Shown here: one piece after another, positions 1 to 7,753 of the stretch
Layout of the letters: every line of letters begins with the position of its first letter
How positions within the stretch are numbered: the first letter of the stretch is position 1
Assembly: GCA_002388905.1 (NCBI GenBank)
Contig: DGNJ01000045.1
Coordinates: forward strand, 1-29,578
Reading direction: 5' to 3'
DNA: 29,578 bases
DNA from: Cellvibrionales bacterium UBA4495
GTDB lineage: Bacteria; Pseudomonadota; Gammaproteobacteria; Pseudomonadales; Porticoccaceae
The notes under the pieces: generated by a model
What the model was told of the DNA's origin: nothing
Seen by the model: the letters and a program-made list of their open reading frames with translations, nothing else
Database searches by the model: none
Made by a program: the position numbers and the translations under genes

Positions 1-51
1 CAATTTATAGAGGTGCCCTTAATTTATTGATGCAAAAATAGAGGTCCAATA

Positions 52-948
52 GTGGGCACGAGTACGGCTTTGGTGGCAATGGCGGCTCTCTTTTGGGGGT
101 TATCAGGAGGGATCGGTGGGCTTCTCATGGCCGATGGCTGGGATCCCTTCGTGGTTTCGTTCTACCGGGGCGCGATCGGGCTGCTATTTGTCCTCGCCTG
201 GCTGGTGCTTCGCCCGCGTGGCAGCGGACTGGCAAACCGCCGGTTATGGTTCTGGTCGGCAATTGCCGGCCTTGGTGTGGCGGGAAACTTTGGATTCTAT
301 TTCGTTAGCATCGGGCAGGGCAGCGTTGCGGTTGCCGTAACGTTGATGTATTGCGCACCGGTGTTTGTGTATCTCGTATCATTCGCACTGAGGCTTGAAA
401 GCCCCACCGCCCTGAAGTGGGCTGCGATTACAGTGGTGATGGTTGGCATCGTATTGCTGACACGGATTTACGACATCGGTGCCAGTGGCTTGACCTACAT
501 CGGTGCGGGCGCTGGCCTGCTTGCGGGCTTGTCCTACGCAATATTTATTTTCGGTTTCAAGTATGCGGCCGCGCACGGCAGCCCCCAGGCTATTCTCTCC
601 ATTGCATTCGCGGTACTTGCCATTCTCCTTATCTGGCCTGCCGACGGCCATCAAATTGTTGCGGCCCTGAATACACCGGATTGGCCGCTGTTCGCCGTGT
701 TAGGTGTGCTTGGTGCGGGGTTGTCGTTCGTGCTCTACATCATCGGCCTTAACCATACCGCGCCGGCCGTGGCCTCAATCGTGGCAATGGTGGAGCCTGT
801 CACCGCGTCACTGTTCGGCGTCGTGGTCCTGGATGAAAGCCTTACCGGCCCACAAATTTTTGGCATGGGGCTGATTTTGGTCACGGTAACCGCACTGAGC
901 GTAATTTCACACACGGCAAGGCCACCTGCCGATTTAACCATTCACTGA
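52..948 (+). CDS. EamA/DMT-family transporter
   Basis: A 298-residue, very hydrophobic protein with about ten predicted membrane helices arranged as two EamA repeats. This is the usual size and layout of drug/metabolite-superfamily exporters in the inner membrane. Glycine-rich helices near the N-terminus (ALFWGLSGGIGGLL) and the late segment APAVASIVAMVEPVTASLFG, which contains the conserved MVEPV proline/glutamate element, are typical. The start is GTG at 52, preceded by GAGGT at 41-45 with suitable spacing. The substrate cannot be predicted; family members export amino acids, metabolites or drugs. Its base composition is less GC-rich than the cluster beyond 2066, and a hairpin terminator follows, so it is probably a flanking gene and not part of the catabolic cluster. 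Confidence 0.9.
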   Translation: MGTSTALVAMAALFWGLSGGIGGLLMADGWDPFVVSFYRGAIGLLFVLAWLVLRPRGSGLANRRLWFWSAIAGLGVAGNFGFYFVSIGQGSVAVAVTLMYCAPVFVYLVSFALRLESPTALKWAAITVVMVGIVLLTRIYDIGASGLTYIGAGAGLLAGLSYAIFIFGFKYAAAHGSPQAILSIAFAVLAILLIWPADGHQIVAALNTPDWPLFAVLGVLGAGLSFVLYIIGLNHTAPAVASIVAMVEPVTASLFGVVVLDESLTGPQIFGMGLILVTVTALSVISHTARPPADLTIH

Positions 949-1159
949 GTAGCGCTCGGACTGAACGCCAACTTTCAGATTACGGTCAACTGCAACCGTT
1001 GAGGTTTTGTTAAAGACGAAGATGTCGCCCAATCGGAATTGCTAGTAACAGCGAACAAAAGAAGCTCCCGGATGGAGAGTGGGTATTGACCAGCCAGGAG
1101 CATATTTTAGGCACTGATAAAGCCATTTGACAATGTACTTTCTGTTTCAGAGGGATAAA

Positions 1160-1215
1160 GGAGTCAGGTTAGAAAAGCCTGGAGAGATATGAGCTTGTTG
1201 CCTGACTCCCTTTTT
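1160..1215 (+). terminator. Rho-independent-like terminator
   Basis: GGAGTCAGG at 1160-1168 pairs perfectly with CCTGACTCC at 1201-1209, followed by C and a run of five T (1211-1215). The 32-base loop is long and may hold extra pairing. It lies ~210 bases after the transporter stop and just beyond the stop of the convergent UrcA-family gene, so it could end transcripts from either side. The T run favours the + direction. Confidence 0.6.
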
Positions 1216-1232
1216 CGCCGGTTTTGGAATCT

Positions 1233-1622
1233 TTAACTTTGTAACGCAACCTCTTCCACCTGAGCCATTGCATCTGAAACGGCACGACGAACACACTCAG
1301 GTGTATCCGGCTGACCGAAAGGCAGTTCGTCGCTCAGTTGCTTACAGATACGTTGTGCGGCTTCTTCAACGCGATTCCTGACCTCGTTCATATCCGCAGT
1401 CCGGCTGATATCGAGATCGGAAATGTCCACCCTTGCGCTTTTATTCGCGACGATGGTTTTACCATAGGGAGGAGAGGTGCGTTGTTCACTGGTAATTCGC
1501 GGCGCCATTACCGTAATCTCCTCAAGTTTTTTCTCGGCCGCAAAGGCGGGGACCTGCCCCAATGCAATCAAACAAACGGTTGCTATGGAAGTGACTAAAC
1601 GAGTAAGCATTTTCGTCGCCAT
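1233..1622 (-). CDS. UrcA-family exported protein
   Basis: A 129-residue small protein. The N-terminus is a classic signal peptide: K/R-bearing start (MATKMLTR), hydrophobic core (LVTSIATVCLIALG) and likely cleavage after PAFA. The mature part contains a motif like E-ITVMAPRI, then VDISDLDISRTADMNEV, and two cysteines (ICKQL and PECVRRAV) spaced as in the UrcA family of short proteobacterial periplasmic proteins, whose function is unknown. The chosen ATG at 1622 has GAGGAGG just upstream and begins the signal peptide; the frame is open 25 codons further upstream without a good ribosome site. It is convergent with the transporter and has no evident link to the catabolic genes. Confidence 0.8.
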   Translation of the reverse strand: MATKMLTRLVTSIATVCLIALGQVPAFAAEKKLEEITVMAPRITSEQRTSPPYGKTIVANKSARVDISDLDISRTADMNEVRNRVEEAAQRICKQLSDELPFGQPDTPECVRRAVSDAMAQVEEVALQS

Positions 1623-2065
1623 AATCCTGACCTCCTCTTTCGTCGTAAGAGGTGCCCGTAAGTCAAAACATGTCGCGCCCTGTTGGTAGCGACGCATGAA
1701 TCACCGAAAACAATTGCAGGCGGTATTTTTCAATCGCCGCCTGCTTGTGGCATCTGAAGTTTCGGTTCAGTCAACAGTGTAGAACAGGTTTTTAATGTCT
1801 GCCGGTGCATCGTCGGATTTGATGTACCTGTGTATCTGTGCTGCCGGCAACCAATCGAAACACCCGGAGCCGGGCAGTAACCCGGGAGGGTAGCTTCAAA
1901 CCATCGTTTGTGGCTCAACGGCGGGAGGGCAACCGCCATGGCTTCCCCCCTGGTTCATTCCGGATTACACCCTCTCAATCACAGCCTTGTCACCACCCGA
2001 TTATGGGGTTAACATATTTTGTTAATCGGGTTAACAATGTAATAATACAACAGAGGAGTTTCCGG
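1623..2065. other. Gene-free stretch with hairpins, before the SDR promoter
   Basis: No convincing gene is seen in these ~440 bases. GCAGGCGG at 1716-1723 pairs with CCGCCTGC at 1737-1744 (8 bp, 13-base loop). Further on, several CCCGG/CCGGG blocks (about 1865-1890) and GGCGG (1920-1924) with CCGCC (1933-1937) can form additional hairpins. The last ~60 bases hold the promoter and operator of the SDR gene. The open frame runs through part of this stretch into the SDR, but it lacks SDR-like sequence and I read it as leader DNA. No known riboswitch consensus was recognised. Confidence 0.4.
2006..2046 (+). promoter_or_regulatory. Promoter and operator of the SDR-ALDH-MarR operon
   Basis: A candidate -35 TTGTTA (2019-2024) and -10 AATAAT (2041-2046) are 16 bases apart. 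GGGTTAACA occurs twice (2006-2014 and 2028-2036), offset 22 bp, about two helical turns. Between the copies, TTGTTAA is an inverted half-site, giving the inverted repeat TTAACATATTTTGTTAA at 2009-2025. Operator half-sites overlapping the -35 suggest repression, plausibly by the MarR protein at the end of the operon. That link is inference. Confidence 0.55.
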
Positions 2066-2830
2066 ATGGACATGTTCGACCTGAGCGGCAAAGTGGCGAT
2101 CATCACCGGTGGCGGCGGCGATATCGGTTCCGCTTTCGGCAAGGCGCTGGCGGAGGCCGGCGCCAGGGTGGCGCTGGCCGACCTCAATGGGCAACTCGCG
2201 AAGGACAAGGCCGCGGCCCTGGGTGCCGAAGGCCTGGATGTTATCGGCGTTGAGGTGGATGTGACGTCGGAGGAAAGCACCCGAAAGATGGCGGACAGTG
2301 TTGTCGATCATTTTGGCTCCGTGGCGATACTAGTCAATTGTGCCGCCCTGATGAAGGAGATCCCCACCTACGAGACCCTGGCCATCGATCGGCAATGGTG
2401 GGACCGGGTGATCGCCGTGAATCTCACCGGCCCCCTGCTCTGCGCCCGCGCCGTCGCGCCCCATATGAAGGAAACCGGGGCAGGCAAGATTATCAATATC
2501 ACATCCGGGGGCGCCTTTATGCCCTCTGGCGTCTATGGTGTAACCAAACTCGGCGTGGTGAGCCTGACGGCAAGTCTCGCCAAGGAGCTGGGCCCCTTCA
2601 AAGTCAATGTCAACGCCCTTGCGCCGGGACATATGAACACCGAATCCGGCGATGCAGCCCGGGGCGGCAGCGATGCCATGATCAAGGCCCTGGAACCCGC
2701 CGTGCCCCTGCGGGTGCTGGGCGGGCCGGAAGACCTGGTGGGAACCCTCGTCTACTTGTGTTCGTCCGCCAGCGACTGGGTCACCGGGCAGAACATCAGT
2801 GTTGACGGCGGCTGGATCATGCGCCTCTGA
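2066..2830 (+). CDS. Short-chain dehydrogenase/reductase (SDR)
   Basis: A 254-residue classical SDR that would oxidise an alcohol or reduce a ketone with NAD(P). The cofactor glycine motif TGGGGDIGSAFG follows beta-1, an acidic residue ends beta-2 (LADLN), and the catalytic residues are S147, Y157 and K161 (YGVTK). The loop between Ser and Tyr is about three residues shorter than usual. The C-terminus ends DGGWIMRL, as in many family members. ATG 2066 has GAGGAG at 2053-2058 with a 7-base gap; the frame is open further upstream but that part is not SDR-like. It is the first gene of an operon with an aldehyde dehydrogenase 46 bases downstream, so an alcohol-to-aldehyde-to-acid sequence is a reasonable guess. 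Confidence 0.9.
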   Translation: MDMFDLSGKVAIITGGGGDIGSAFGKALAEAGARVALADLNGQLAKDKAAALGAEGLDVIGVEVDVTSEESTRKMADSVVDHFGSVAILVNCAALMKEIPTYETLAIDRQWWDRVIAVNLTGPLLCARAVAPHMKETGAGKIINITSGGAFMPSGVYGVTKLGVVSLTASLAKELGPFKVNVNALAPGHMNTESGDAARGGSDAMIKALEPAVPLRVLGGPEDLVGTLVYLCSSASDWVTGQNISVDGGWIMRL

Positions 2831-2876
2831 ACAGGTCCAGCCGGGCCATCAATCCACGAATCCGGAGTAATCATCC

Positions 2877-4340
2877 ATGAACGCAACCAATATCCCCACC
2901 GTACAACTGCAAATTGGTGACCGCTTCCTCGATACCGGCAGCGGTGGCACCTTCGATCATGTCAACCCTGCCACCGGCAGGGTCCAGGCACAGGTGCCAC
3001 TGGCCGGGAAAAATGAAGTGAACGAGGCCGTCGAGGCCGCGTGCGCCGCTTTCGAAATCTGGCGCCGGACACCGCCCGTGGAACGGCGCAACTGCCTCAA
3101 CCGCCTGGCGGCCCTGATACGGGACAACGCCGAGGAATTCGCCCGGCTGGGGGCCATAGAAAATGGCACACCGGTGGCCGGTGGCATGGTCGGACCCATG
3201 ATCACCGAACAGTGGGTGTCCTACTATGCCGGCTGGGCCGACAAGATTGACGGTCAGGTCAACTCCACCTGGCCCTCGGACCAGTTCTCCTACACCATCC
3301 CCGAACCCTACGGTGTCATCGGCATTATCATCACCTGGAACGGGCCGTTGATATCCCTTGGCATGAAGGCGGCGCCGGCCCTGGCCGCGGGCAACGCCGT
3401 GGTAATCAAGCCCGCCGAAATCACCCCCTGGTGCGCGGCCCTGTTCGGCAAGCTCACCCTAGAGGCCGGTATCCCCCCCGGTGTGGTCAACATCATCCCC
3501 GGCTCCATCGATGCCGGCGAGACCCTGGTGCGGCACCCGAACGTGCAGAAAATCAGCTTCACCGGCGGCCCGATCGCCGCCCGCAAAATCCAGGCCGCGG
3601 CAGCCGACCAGATCAAGCCCCTGGTGTTCGAGCTGGGCGGCAAATCCGCCAACCTGGTGTTCGAGGATGCCGACCTGGATCGAGTGGTGGAGCAGGCTGT
3701 GAACTTCAGCATCTGCTACATGAGCGGCCAGGGATGCGCTTTTCCCACCCGTTTGCTGGTACAACGCAGCATTTACGACGAGGTCTTGAAACGAGTGGAG
3801 GAACAGGCCGGCAGAATCGCCGCCGGCGATCCCATGGACCCACAGGCGGAGATGGGCCCGGTGGTCAACGGCGCCGCCTGTGAGCGCATTATGGCCATGA
3901 TTGAGGATGCCACCCGCACCGGCAAGGCACGGCTGCTCACCGGCGGCGAGCGCTTTGGTGGCGAATTTGCCGACGGTTACTACATCCAGCCCACGGTTTT
4001 TGCCGATGTCGATCCCTACACGGAGATTGCCCAGCAGGAAGTGTTCGGTCCGGTGCTGTGCGTCACACCCTTCGAAGATGAGGCCGAGGCCATCGCCATC
4101 GCCAATTCCACGGAATACGGCCTCGCCTCCTACGTACAGACATCGAATCTGTCCCGGGCCCTGCGCCTGGCCTCGGAATTGCGCTCCGGCACCGTCTACA
4201 TCAACGGCGCCCTGATGATCCAGCCCCAGGCGCCCTTCGGCGGCGAAGGCGTCAGCGGTTACGGGCGCGAGGGCGCCAAGGCTGGCCTCGACGAGTACAT
4301 TCGCCTGAAAACTGTGGCCGTGGCCAATATCGACGCTTGA
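2877..4340 (+). CDS. NAD(P)-dependent aldehyde dehydrogenase
   Basis: 487 residues, the normal length for the ALDH superfamily, which oxidises aldehydes to carboxylic acids. Cofactor and active-site blocks are present: ITWNGPL, VIKPAEITPW, FTGGPIAARKI, the general base E252 in FELGGKSANLVF, and the catalytic nucleophile C287 in SGQGCAFPTRLLV. The 35-residue Glu-Cys spacing is as expected. EVFGPVLCVTPF and the C-terminal PFGGEGVSGYGREGAKAGLDEY element are also canonical. It is co-directional with the SDR 46 bases upstream, and the MarR gene starts within ~20 bases of its stop, so the three form an operon. The substrate is unknown; candidates include an aldehyde produced from a P450/SDR product. 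Confidence 0.93.
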   Translation: MNATNIPTVQLQIGDRFLDTGSGGTFDHVNPATGRVQAQVPLAGKNEVNEAVEAACAAFEIWRRTPPVERRNCLNRLAALIRDNAEEFARLGAIENGTPVAGGMVGPMITEQWVSYYAGWADKIDGQVNSTWPSDQFSYTIPEPYGVIGIIITWNGPLISLGMKAAPALAAGNAVVIKPAEITPWCAALFGKLTLEAGIPPGVVNIIPGSIDAGETLVRHPNVQKISFTGGPIAARKIQAAAADQIKPLVFELGGKSANLVFEDADLDRVVEQAVNFSICYMSGQGCAFPTRLLVQRSIYDEVLKRVEEQAGRIAAGDPMDPQAEMGPVVNGAACERIMAMIEDATRTGKARLLTGGERFGGEFADGYYIQPTVFADVDPYTEIAQQEVFGPVLCVTPFEDEAEAIAIANSTEYGLASYVQTSNLSRALRLASELRSGTVYINGALMIQPQAPFGGEGVSGYGREGAKAGLDEYIRLKTVAVANIDA

Positions 4341-4360
4341 TGAAGGGAGACAATGCCGCC

Positions 4361-4852
4361 ATGGGCACCAGGGACTTCAAGCAACTCGAAGACGAGGCCA
4401 CGTCGGTATTTTTCCGGCTTCTCAACAAGATGTTGTGGGGCCGGAAATATCCCCGGGACTACGGCACCGGCGAATTGCTGAGCATGCCCGAGGGCGAGAT
4501 CCTGGAGCAGATCGGCGACCGGGAAAAGGCCACGGTGACGCTCCTGGCGGACGAGCTGGGCGTTTCGAAGGCGGCGGTATCGACCATGACCAGCCGTCTG
4601 GCGAGCAAGGGGTACCTAAGAAAAACCAGTGGCAAAAACAACAACAAGATCAAATACCTGTCACTGACAGCAAAAGGTGAACGGGCACGCCAGGGTGTCA
4701 AATCCTACCGCACCCGGCTTTATGCCTATCTTGACGCCCTGTCCGAGGCGGACCTGGAAGGCCACATCAAGAGCCTCGAACGGATGGAGGCTTTTATCGA
4801 CGACCTGCACGCCCAGTTGATTATCGACCTCGGCCTGAAGCGGCATCCCTGA
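4361..4852 (+). CDS. MarR-family transcriptional regulator
   Basis: About 163 residues with a winged-helix core: helix-turn-helix VTLLADELGVSKAAVSTMTSRLASKGY, then the wing with KTSGKNNNKIKYLSLTAKGERARQ, flanked by dimerisation helices. MarR proteins are usually repressors relieved by a small aromatic or acyl ligand. I chose ATG 4361 because AAGGGAG (4343-4349) lies upstream. ATG 4340, overlapping the ALDH stop, or TTG 4337 are alternatives. The gene closes the SDR-ALDH operon and sits just before the P450 promoter, which carries a perfect palindrome at 4921-4935. It may control one or both of these promoters; this is inferred from position only. Confidence 0.88.
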   Translation: MGTRDFKQLEDEATSVFFRLLNKMLWGRKYPRDYGTGELLSMPEGEILEQIGDREKATVTLLADELGVSKAAVSTMTSRLASKGYLRKTSGKNNNKIKYLSLTAKGERARQGVKSYRTRLYAYLDALSEADLEGHIKSLERMEAFIDDLHAQLIIDLGLKRHP

Positions 4853-4888
4853 TTATTCCGGGGCGCATTTTCGACACGAGGATTACCG

Positions 4889-4935
4889 TTGACCTTGCCA
4901 CAACAGAAAATCCGTTCTAGTATAACGACGTTATA
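4889..4935 (+). promoter_or_regulatory. P450 promoter with 15-bp perfect palindrome
   Basis: -35 TTGCCA (4895-4900) and -10 TAGTAT (4918-4923) are separated by 17 bases. The palindrome TATAACGACGTTATA (4921-4935, centred on A4928) overlaps the -10 and the expected transcription start, an arrangement typical of a repressor site. It differs from the recurrent GTCAGTT operator seen elsewhere in the window, so another regulator (the adjacent MarR or the TetR of this operon) is likely. Confidence 0.55.
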
Positions 4936-4967
4936 TAAAGACCGATCCAAACTGGACAGGGGGTTCC

Positions 4968-6206
4968 ATGAAAACAGAAGCGGATTTCGATTTTTACGAC
5001 AAAGCGGTGGAAGACCGGGCGCCGGAGGCCTGGAGTGAGTTGGGCAGGAAACATCCCATTTACCATTACCGTGGCCGGTTCGACTTTTACGTCAGCAGCG
5101 ATTACGACGACATCAAGAACAATATCCTGGTGGACAACGACACCTGGCTGTACAGCAGGGGTACCAGTCCCAAGGAACTGGATCCGCGCATGGCCTGCGG
5201 GATGATGACCGAGCCGCCCCACCATAACGGTATCCGCATCATCGTCCAGCGGGGGTTCACCCCCAAACAACTGGAACGCATCGCGGTGGAGATCGACCAG
5301 CTGGCGGACGAATTGATTGACGGCATGCAGGCCATGCCGGAAAAACGGGGCAACTTCTTTAAGCTTTTTGCCATGCCCCTGCCCGCCCGGCTGATGTGCC
5401 GCATGCTCGGCGCGCCCGAAGAAAAACACCTCCAGTACAAGCAGTGGGCCGACGAGTTCATGTACGACCATTACAACAACAAGACCGACAGCGCCGAAGC
5501 GGGAGAAAAAGCGCAGCTGATAGCCGCCAGCCTGAGTGGCCTGATCGCCGAGCGCCGCAGGGTTCTGCAGGAAGCCGGCGTGACCGAGCCCTCCCTGCAA
5601 GAGGTGGGCACCGTGCTGCCGGACGACTTTATCTCGCGGTTTATCTGCGACAAGGTCGACGGGCGCCATTTGACGGAGTGGGAAATCATCAGCCTGTTGC
5701 TGTCGATCATCAACGGCGGCAACGAAACCACCATGAACCTGATCAGCAACCTGCTCTGGCGCCTGCTCGAAAAGCCCGAGCGCTGGGAGCAGCTCAAGGC
5801 CAACCCCGACCTGATACCCAACGCTGTCGAGGAAAGCCTGCGCTTCGACCCACCGTTGCTGGGCATGTTCCGGACCACGGCGAAAGAGACCGAGCTCAAG
5901 GGAGAGGTCATTCCCGAAGGCGAGAAAGTGATGTACAGCATTGCCGCGGCCAACCGGGATCCCGCCATCTGGGAGAACCCCGACGAGTTCCGCCTCGACC
6001 GGGACATGGCCACCCTGCGCAAGCATGTCTCCTTCAGCGGCGGCAGCCACCTGTGCCTGGGCATTCACCTGGCACGGATGGAAGTCCGGCAGGTATTCGA
6101 AAAACTCGTGGAACGCCTGCCCAACCTGCGCCTCACCGGCGAGCCGGTGATAGTACCGGGCTTCAGTTTCTGGGGACTGGTGGACCTGCCCGTGGCCTGG
6201 GACTGA
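4968..6206 (+). CDS. Cytochrome P450 (1)
   Basis: A 412-residue soluble bacterial P450, which would hydroxylate a hydrophobic substrate using O2 and electrons from a ferredoxin. The heme-ligand motif FSGGSHLCLG has its cysteine at residue 363. The K-helix ExxR is in EESLRF, and the I-helix has INGGNETT in place of the usual AGxDT, so the acid/alcohol pair is E-T. The region MTEPPHHNGIR before the C-helix is the usual 'DPPEHxxxR' element. No N-terminal membrane anchor is present. The SDR starts 11 bases downstream and the TetR gene overlaps that SDR, forming a compact operon in which the SDR could oxidise the P450 product. No ferredoxin or reductase gene is in the window. Confidence 0.95.
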   Translation: MKTEADFDFYDKAVEDRAPEAWSELGRKHPIYHYRGRFDFYVSSDYDDIKNNILVDNDTWLYSRGTSPKELDPRMACGMMTEPPHHNGIRIIVQRGFTPKQLERIAVEIDQLADELIDGMQAMPEKRGNFFKLFAMPLPARLMCRMLGAPEEKHLQYKQWADEFMYDHYNNKTDSAEAGEKAQLIAASLSGLIAERRRVLQEAGVTEPSLQEVGTVLPDDFISRFICDKVDGRHLTEWEIISLLLSIINGGNETTMNLISNLLWRLLEKPERWEQLKANPDLIPNAVEESLRFDPPLLGMFRTTAKETELKGEVIPEGEKVMYSIAAANRDPAIWENPDEFRLDRDMATLRKHVSFSGGSHLCLGIHLARMEVRQVFEKLVERLPNLRLTGEPVIVPGFSFWGLVDLPVAWD

Positions 6207-6217
6207 TCCCCGCGTTC

Positions 6218-7111
6218 ATGACCAGCAAAGGGGGTCTCGAGGGCAAGACGATTATCGTGACCGGTTCCGGCCGGGGTATCGGTCGTGCCCTGGCCCTGTA
6301 TCTGGGGCAACAGGGCGCGCGGGTGACGGTCAATGACCTGGTACCGGAAGAGGCCGATACCGTGGCAGCGGAAATTGCCAACGCCGGTGGAGAGGCCCTC
6401 GCAATCGGTGGCTCGGTAGACGAATGGAGCCTTGCCGAAAAGCTGGTGGTGGAAACCCGGGCCCGCTTTGGCCGGATCGATGGCCTGGTCAATAATGCCG
6501 GGCTGCATTACGAGAAGGATCCCAGGGAAGAAAACGAGGCCGAAATCCACCAACTGCTCCAGGTCAATGTCCAGGGAGCCATCTTCTGCGGCATCCATGC
6601 TCTGCGCACGTTCATGGCCCAGGGCAGCGGCTCGCTGGTCAACGTCACGTCGGGCGCACACCTGGGAGTTGCCGGCCAGGCGACCTACGCCGCCTCCAAG
6701 GGAGCAATCGCCTCCCTCACCTATTCCTGGGCCCTCGATGCCATGCCCCACGGCGTGCGGGTCAACGCCGTGGCGCCCCTGGCCCGTACCCGGATGACGG
6801 AGGCCCTGGCCACCTACCGCACGCCACCAAACGGCAAAGCGCCTGTGCGGGAGCCCGCTGTTCTGGCGCCCCTGTTCGGGTACCTGCTTTCCGACGCTTC
6901 CGCCGGTATCACAGGCCAGTTGTTGCGCTTCAACGGCCGGGAGCTCAGCCTGATCCGGCACCCGGCGCCAGGTGCTGGCACGGAAACCCACGAGCATTGG
7001 GATATTGCCGCCATCAGGGCGGCGATGGACAGGACCTTTCGGGATACCCTTTCGCCAGTGGGGCTGGGTGCCGGTGGCTACGCCTGGCAGACCGGGGAGG
7101 ACGCCTCGTGA
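6218..7111 (+). CDS. SDR-family oxidoreductase with C-terminal extension
   Basis: 297 residues. The NAD(P)-binding motif TGSGRGIGRAL lies near the N-terminus, NNAG follows at about residue 90, and the catalytic pair Y157/K161 lies in TYAASKG after VTSGAH. Residues beyond about 245 form a tail (HPAPGAGTETHEHWD to GYAWQTGEDAS) longer than that of a typical ~250-residue SDR. Similar tails occur in SDRs resembling 3-hydroxyacyl-CoA dehydrogenases, but the role here is unknown. I chose ATG 6218; a longer open frame reads back through the P450 gene but is not SDR-like. It lies 11 bases after the P450 and overlaps the TetR start by 4 bases, so translational coupling is likely. Confidence 0.88.
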   Translation: MTSKGGLEGKTIIVTGSGRGIGRALALYLGQQGARVTVNDLVPEEADTVAAEIANAGGEALAIGGSVDEWSLAEKLVVETRARFGRIDGLVNNAGLHYEKDPREENEAEIHQLLQVNVQGAIFCGIHALRTFMAQGSGSLVNVTSGAHLGVAGQATYAASKGAIASLTYSWALDAMPHGVRVNAVAPLARTRMTEALATYRTPPNGKAPVREPAVLAPLFGYLLSDASAGITGQLLRFNGRELSLIRHPAPGAGTETHEHWDIAAIRAAMDRTFRDTLSPVGLGAGGYAWQTGEDAS

Positions 7112-7707
7112 GCCGGACTGCAAACAACGGCAGTAACGTCCGTGCCGAACTGCTCGATGCCGCCATCGACCTGTTGCGCAGCAAAGGCACCACGGGCGCC
7201 ACGGCCAGGGCCATCTGCTCCCGTGTCGGTGTCGGGCCGCCGGCCCTCTACCATCACTACGGCAACCTGGAGCGCCTCCACCACGCGGCCGTTGCCGCCG
7301 CCTTCGAACAGGTGGTGGCCTGCTACGAGCCGGCCGCGCGCGCCGGCGGGCCGCTCCGGAGCCTTCGCACCAGCTGGTCCATGCTGATGCGCTTCACCCG
7401 CGAGAACCCGAAGATGTTCGGCCTCGTCAATCAGCAGGTGGTCCAGGGCAAAATGCCGGCGGGTACCCGCCGGGCATTCCACCAACTGGTTTCGGATCTC
7501 ACTGAGTTATCGACCACCGAGGAACTGCGCTACGATCCCCTGACCATGGCGAAAATACTCTGGTCGGGCGGCATGGGGGCAGCGGGGTTTATCGCGGGGG
7601 AGTCGCTCGCGGGCAGGGATGAACCGGCATTGGCCGAGGCCATGCTCGAGACGCTGCTCGCCTCGCTGGTGACCGGAAAAACGATGCCATCGGGGATGGA
7701 TGGCTGA
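7108..7707 (+). CDS. TetR-family transcriptional regulator
   Basis: 199 residues. The N-terminal DNA-binding domain shows the TetR pattern: LLDAAIDLLRSKGTTGATARAIC, then the recognition helix VGPPALYHHYGNLERLHHA. The rest is a helical ligand-binding and dimer domain. The start is GTG 7108, overlapping the SDR stop (GTGA), with GGGGAGG at 7094-7100 and a 7-base gap. Such regulators usually repress their own operon until a pathway ligand binds. It is a candidate reader of either the 4921-4935 palindrome or the recurrent GTCAGTT operator of this window; sequence alone does not decide. Confidence 0.9.
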   Translation: MSRTANNGSNVRAELLDAAIDLLRSKGTTGATARAICSRVGVGPPALYHHYGNLERLHHAAVAAAFEQVVACYEPAARAGGPLRSLRTSWSMLMRFTRENPKMFGLVNQQVVQGKMPAGTRRAFHQLVSDLTELSTTEELRYDPLTMAKILWSGGMGAAGFIAGESLAGRDEPALAEAMLETLLASLVTGKTMPSGMDG

Positions 7708-7737
7708 CCGTTTCCGAAGACTGACCGTTCCCGAAAA
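7704..7737. repeat. Imperfect 17-bp tandem repeat
   Basis: CTGACCGTTTCCGAAGA (7704-7720) is followed directly by CTGACCGTTCCCGAAAA (7721-7737), differing at three positions. The first copy includes the TetR stop codon. It fills the short gap between the convergent TetR and ligase genes. Probably a local duplication with no clear function. Confidence 0.5.
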
Positions 7738-7753
7738 AAGTGCGGGCGCGGAA

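Noticed and set aside
1033..1062. A stretch around GGAATTGCTAGTAA resembles a conserved part of 16S rRNA.
   Set aside because: The match is under 30 bases, imperfect, and the flanking sequence shows no rRNA similarity; chance is the simplest explanation.
1840..1960. A riboswitch or tRNA-like element in the GC-rich structured leader (GGTTCATTCC resembles a T-loop).
   Set aside because: The flanking bases do not form a T-arm stem, and no acceptor stem or known riboswitch core was found.
4917..6068. A 383-codon open frame antisense to the first P450.
   Set aside because: The plus-strand frame has all P450 motifs with correct spacing; the antisense frame reads as low-complexity artefact.
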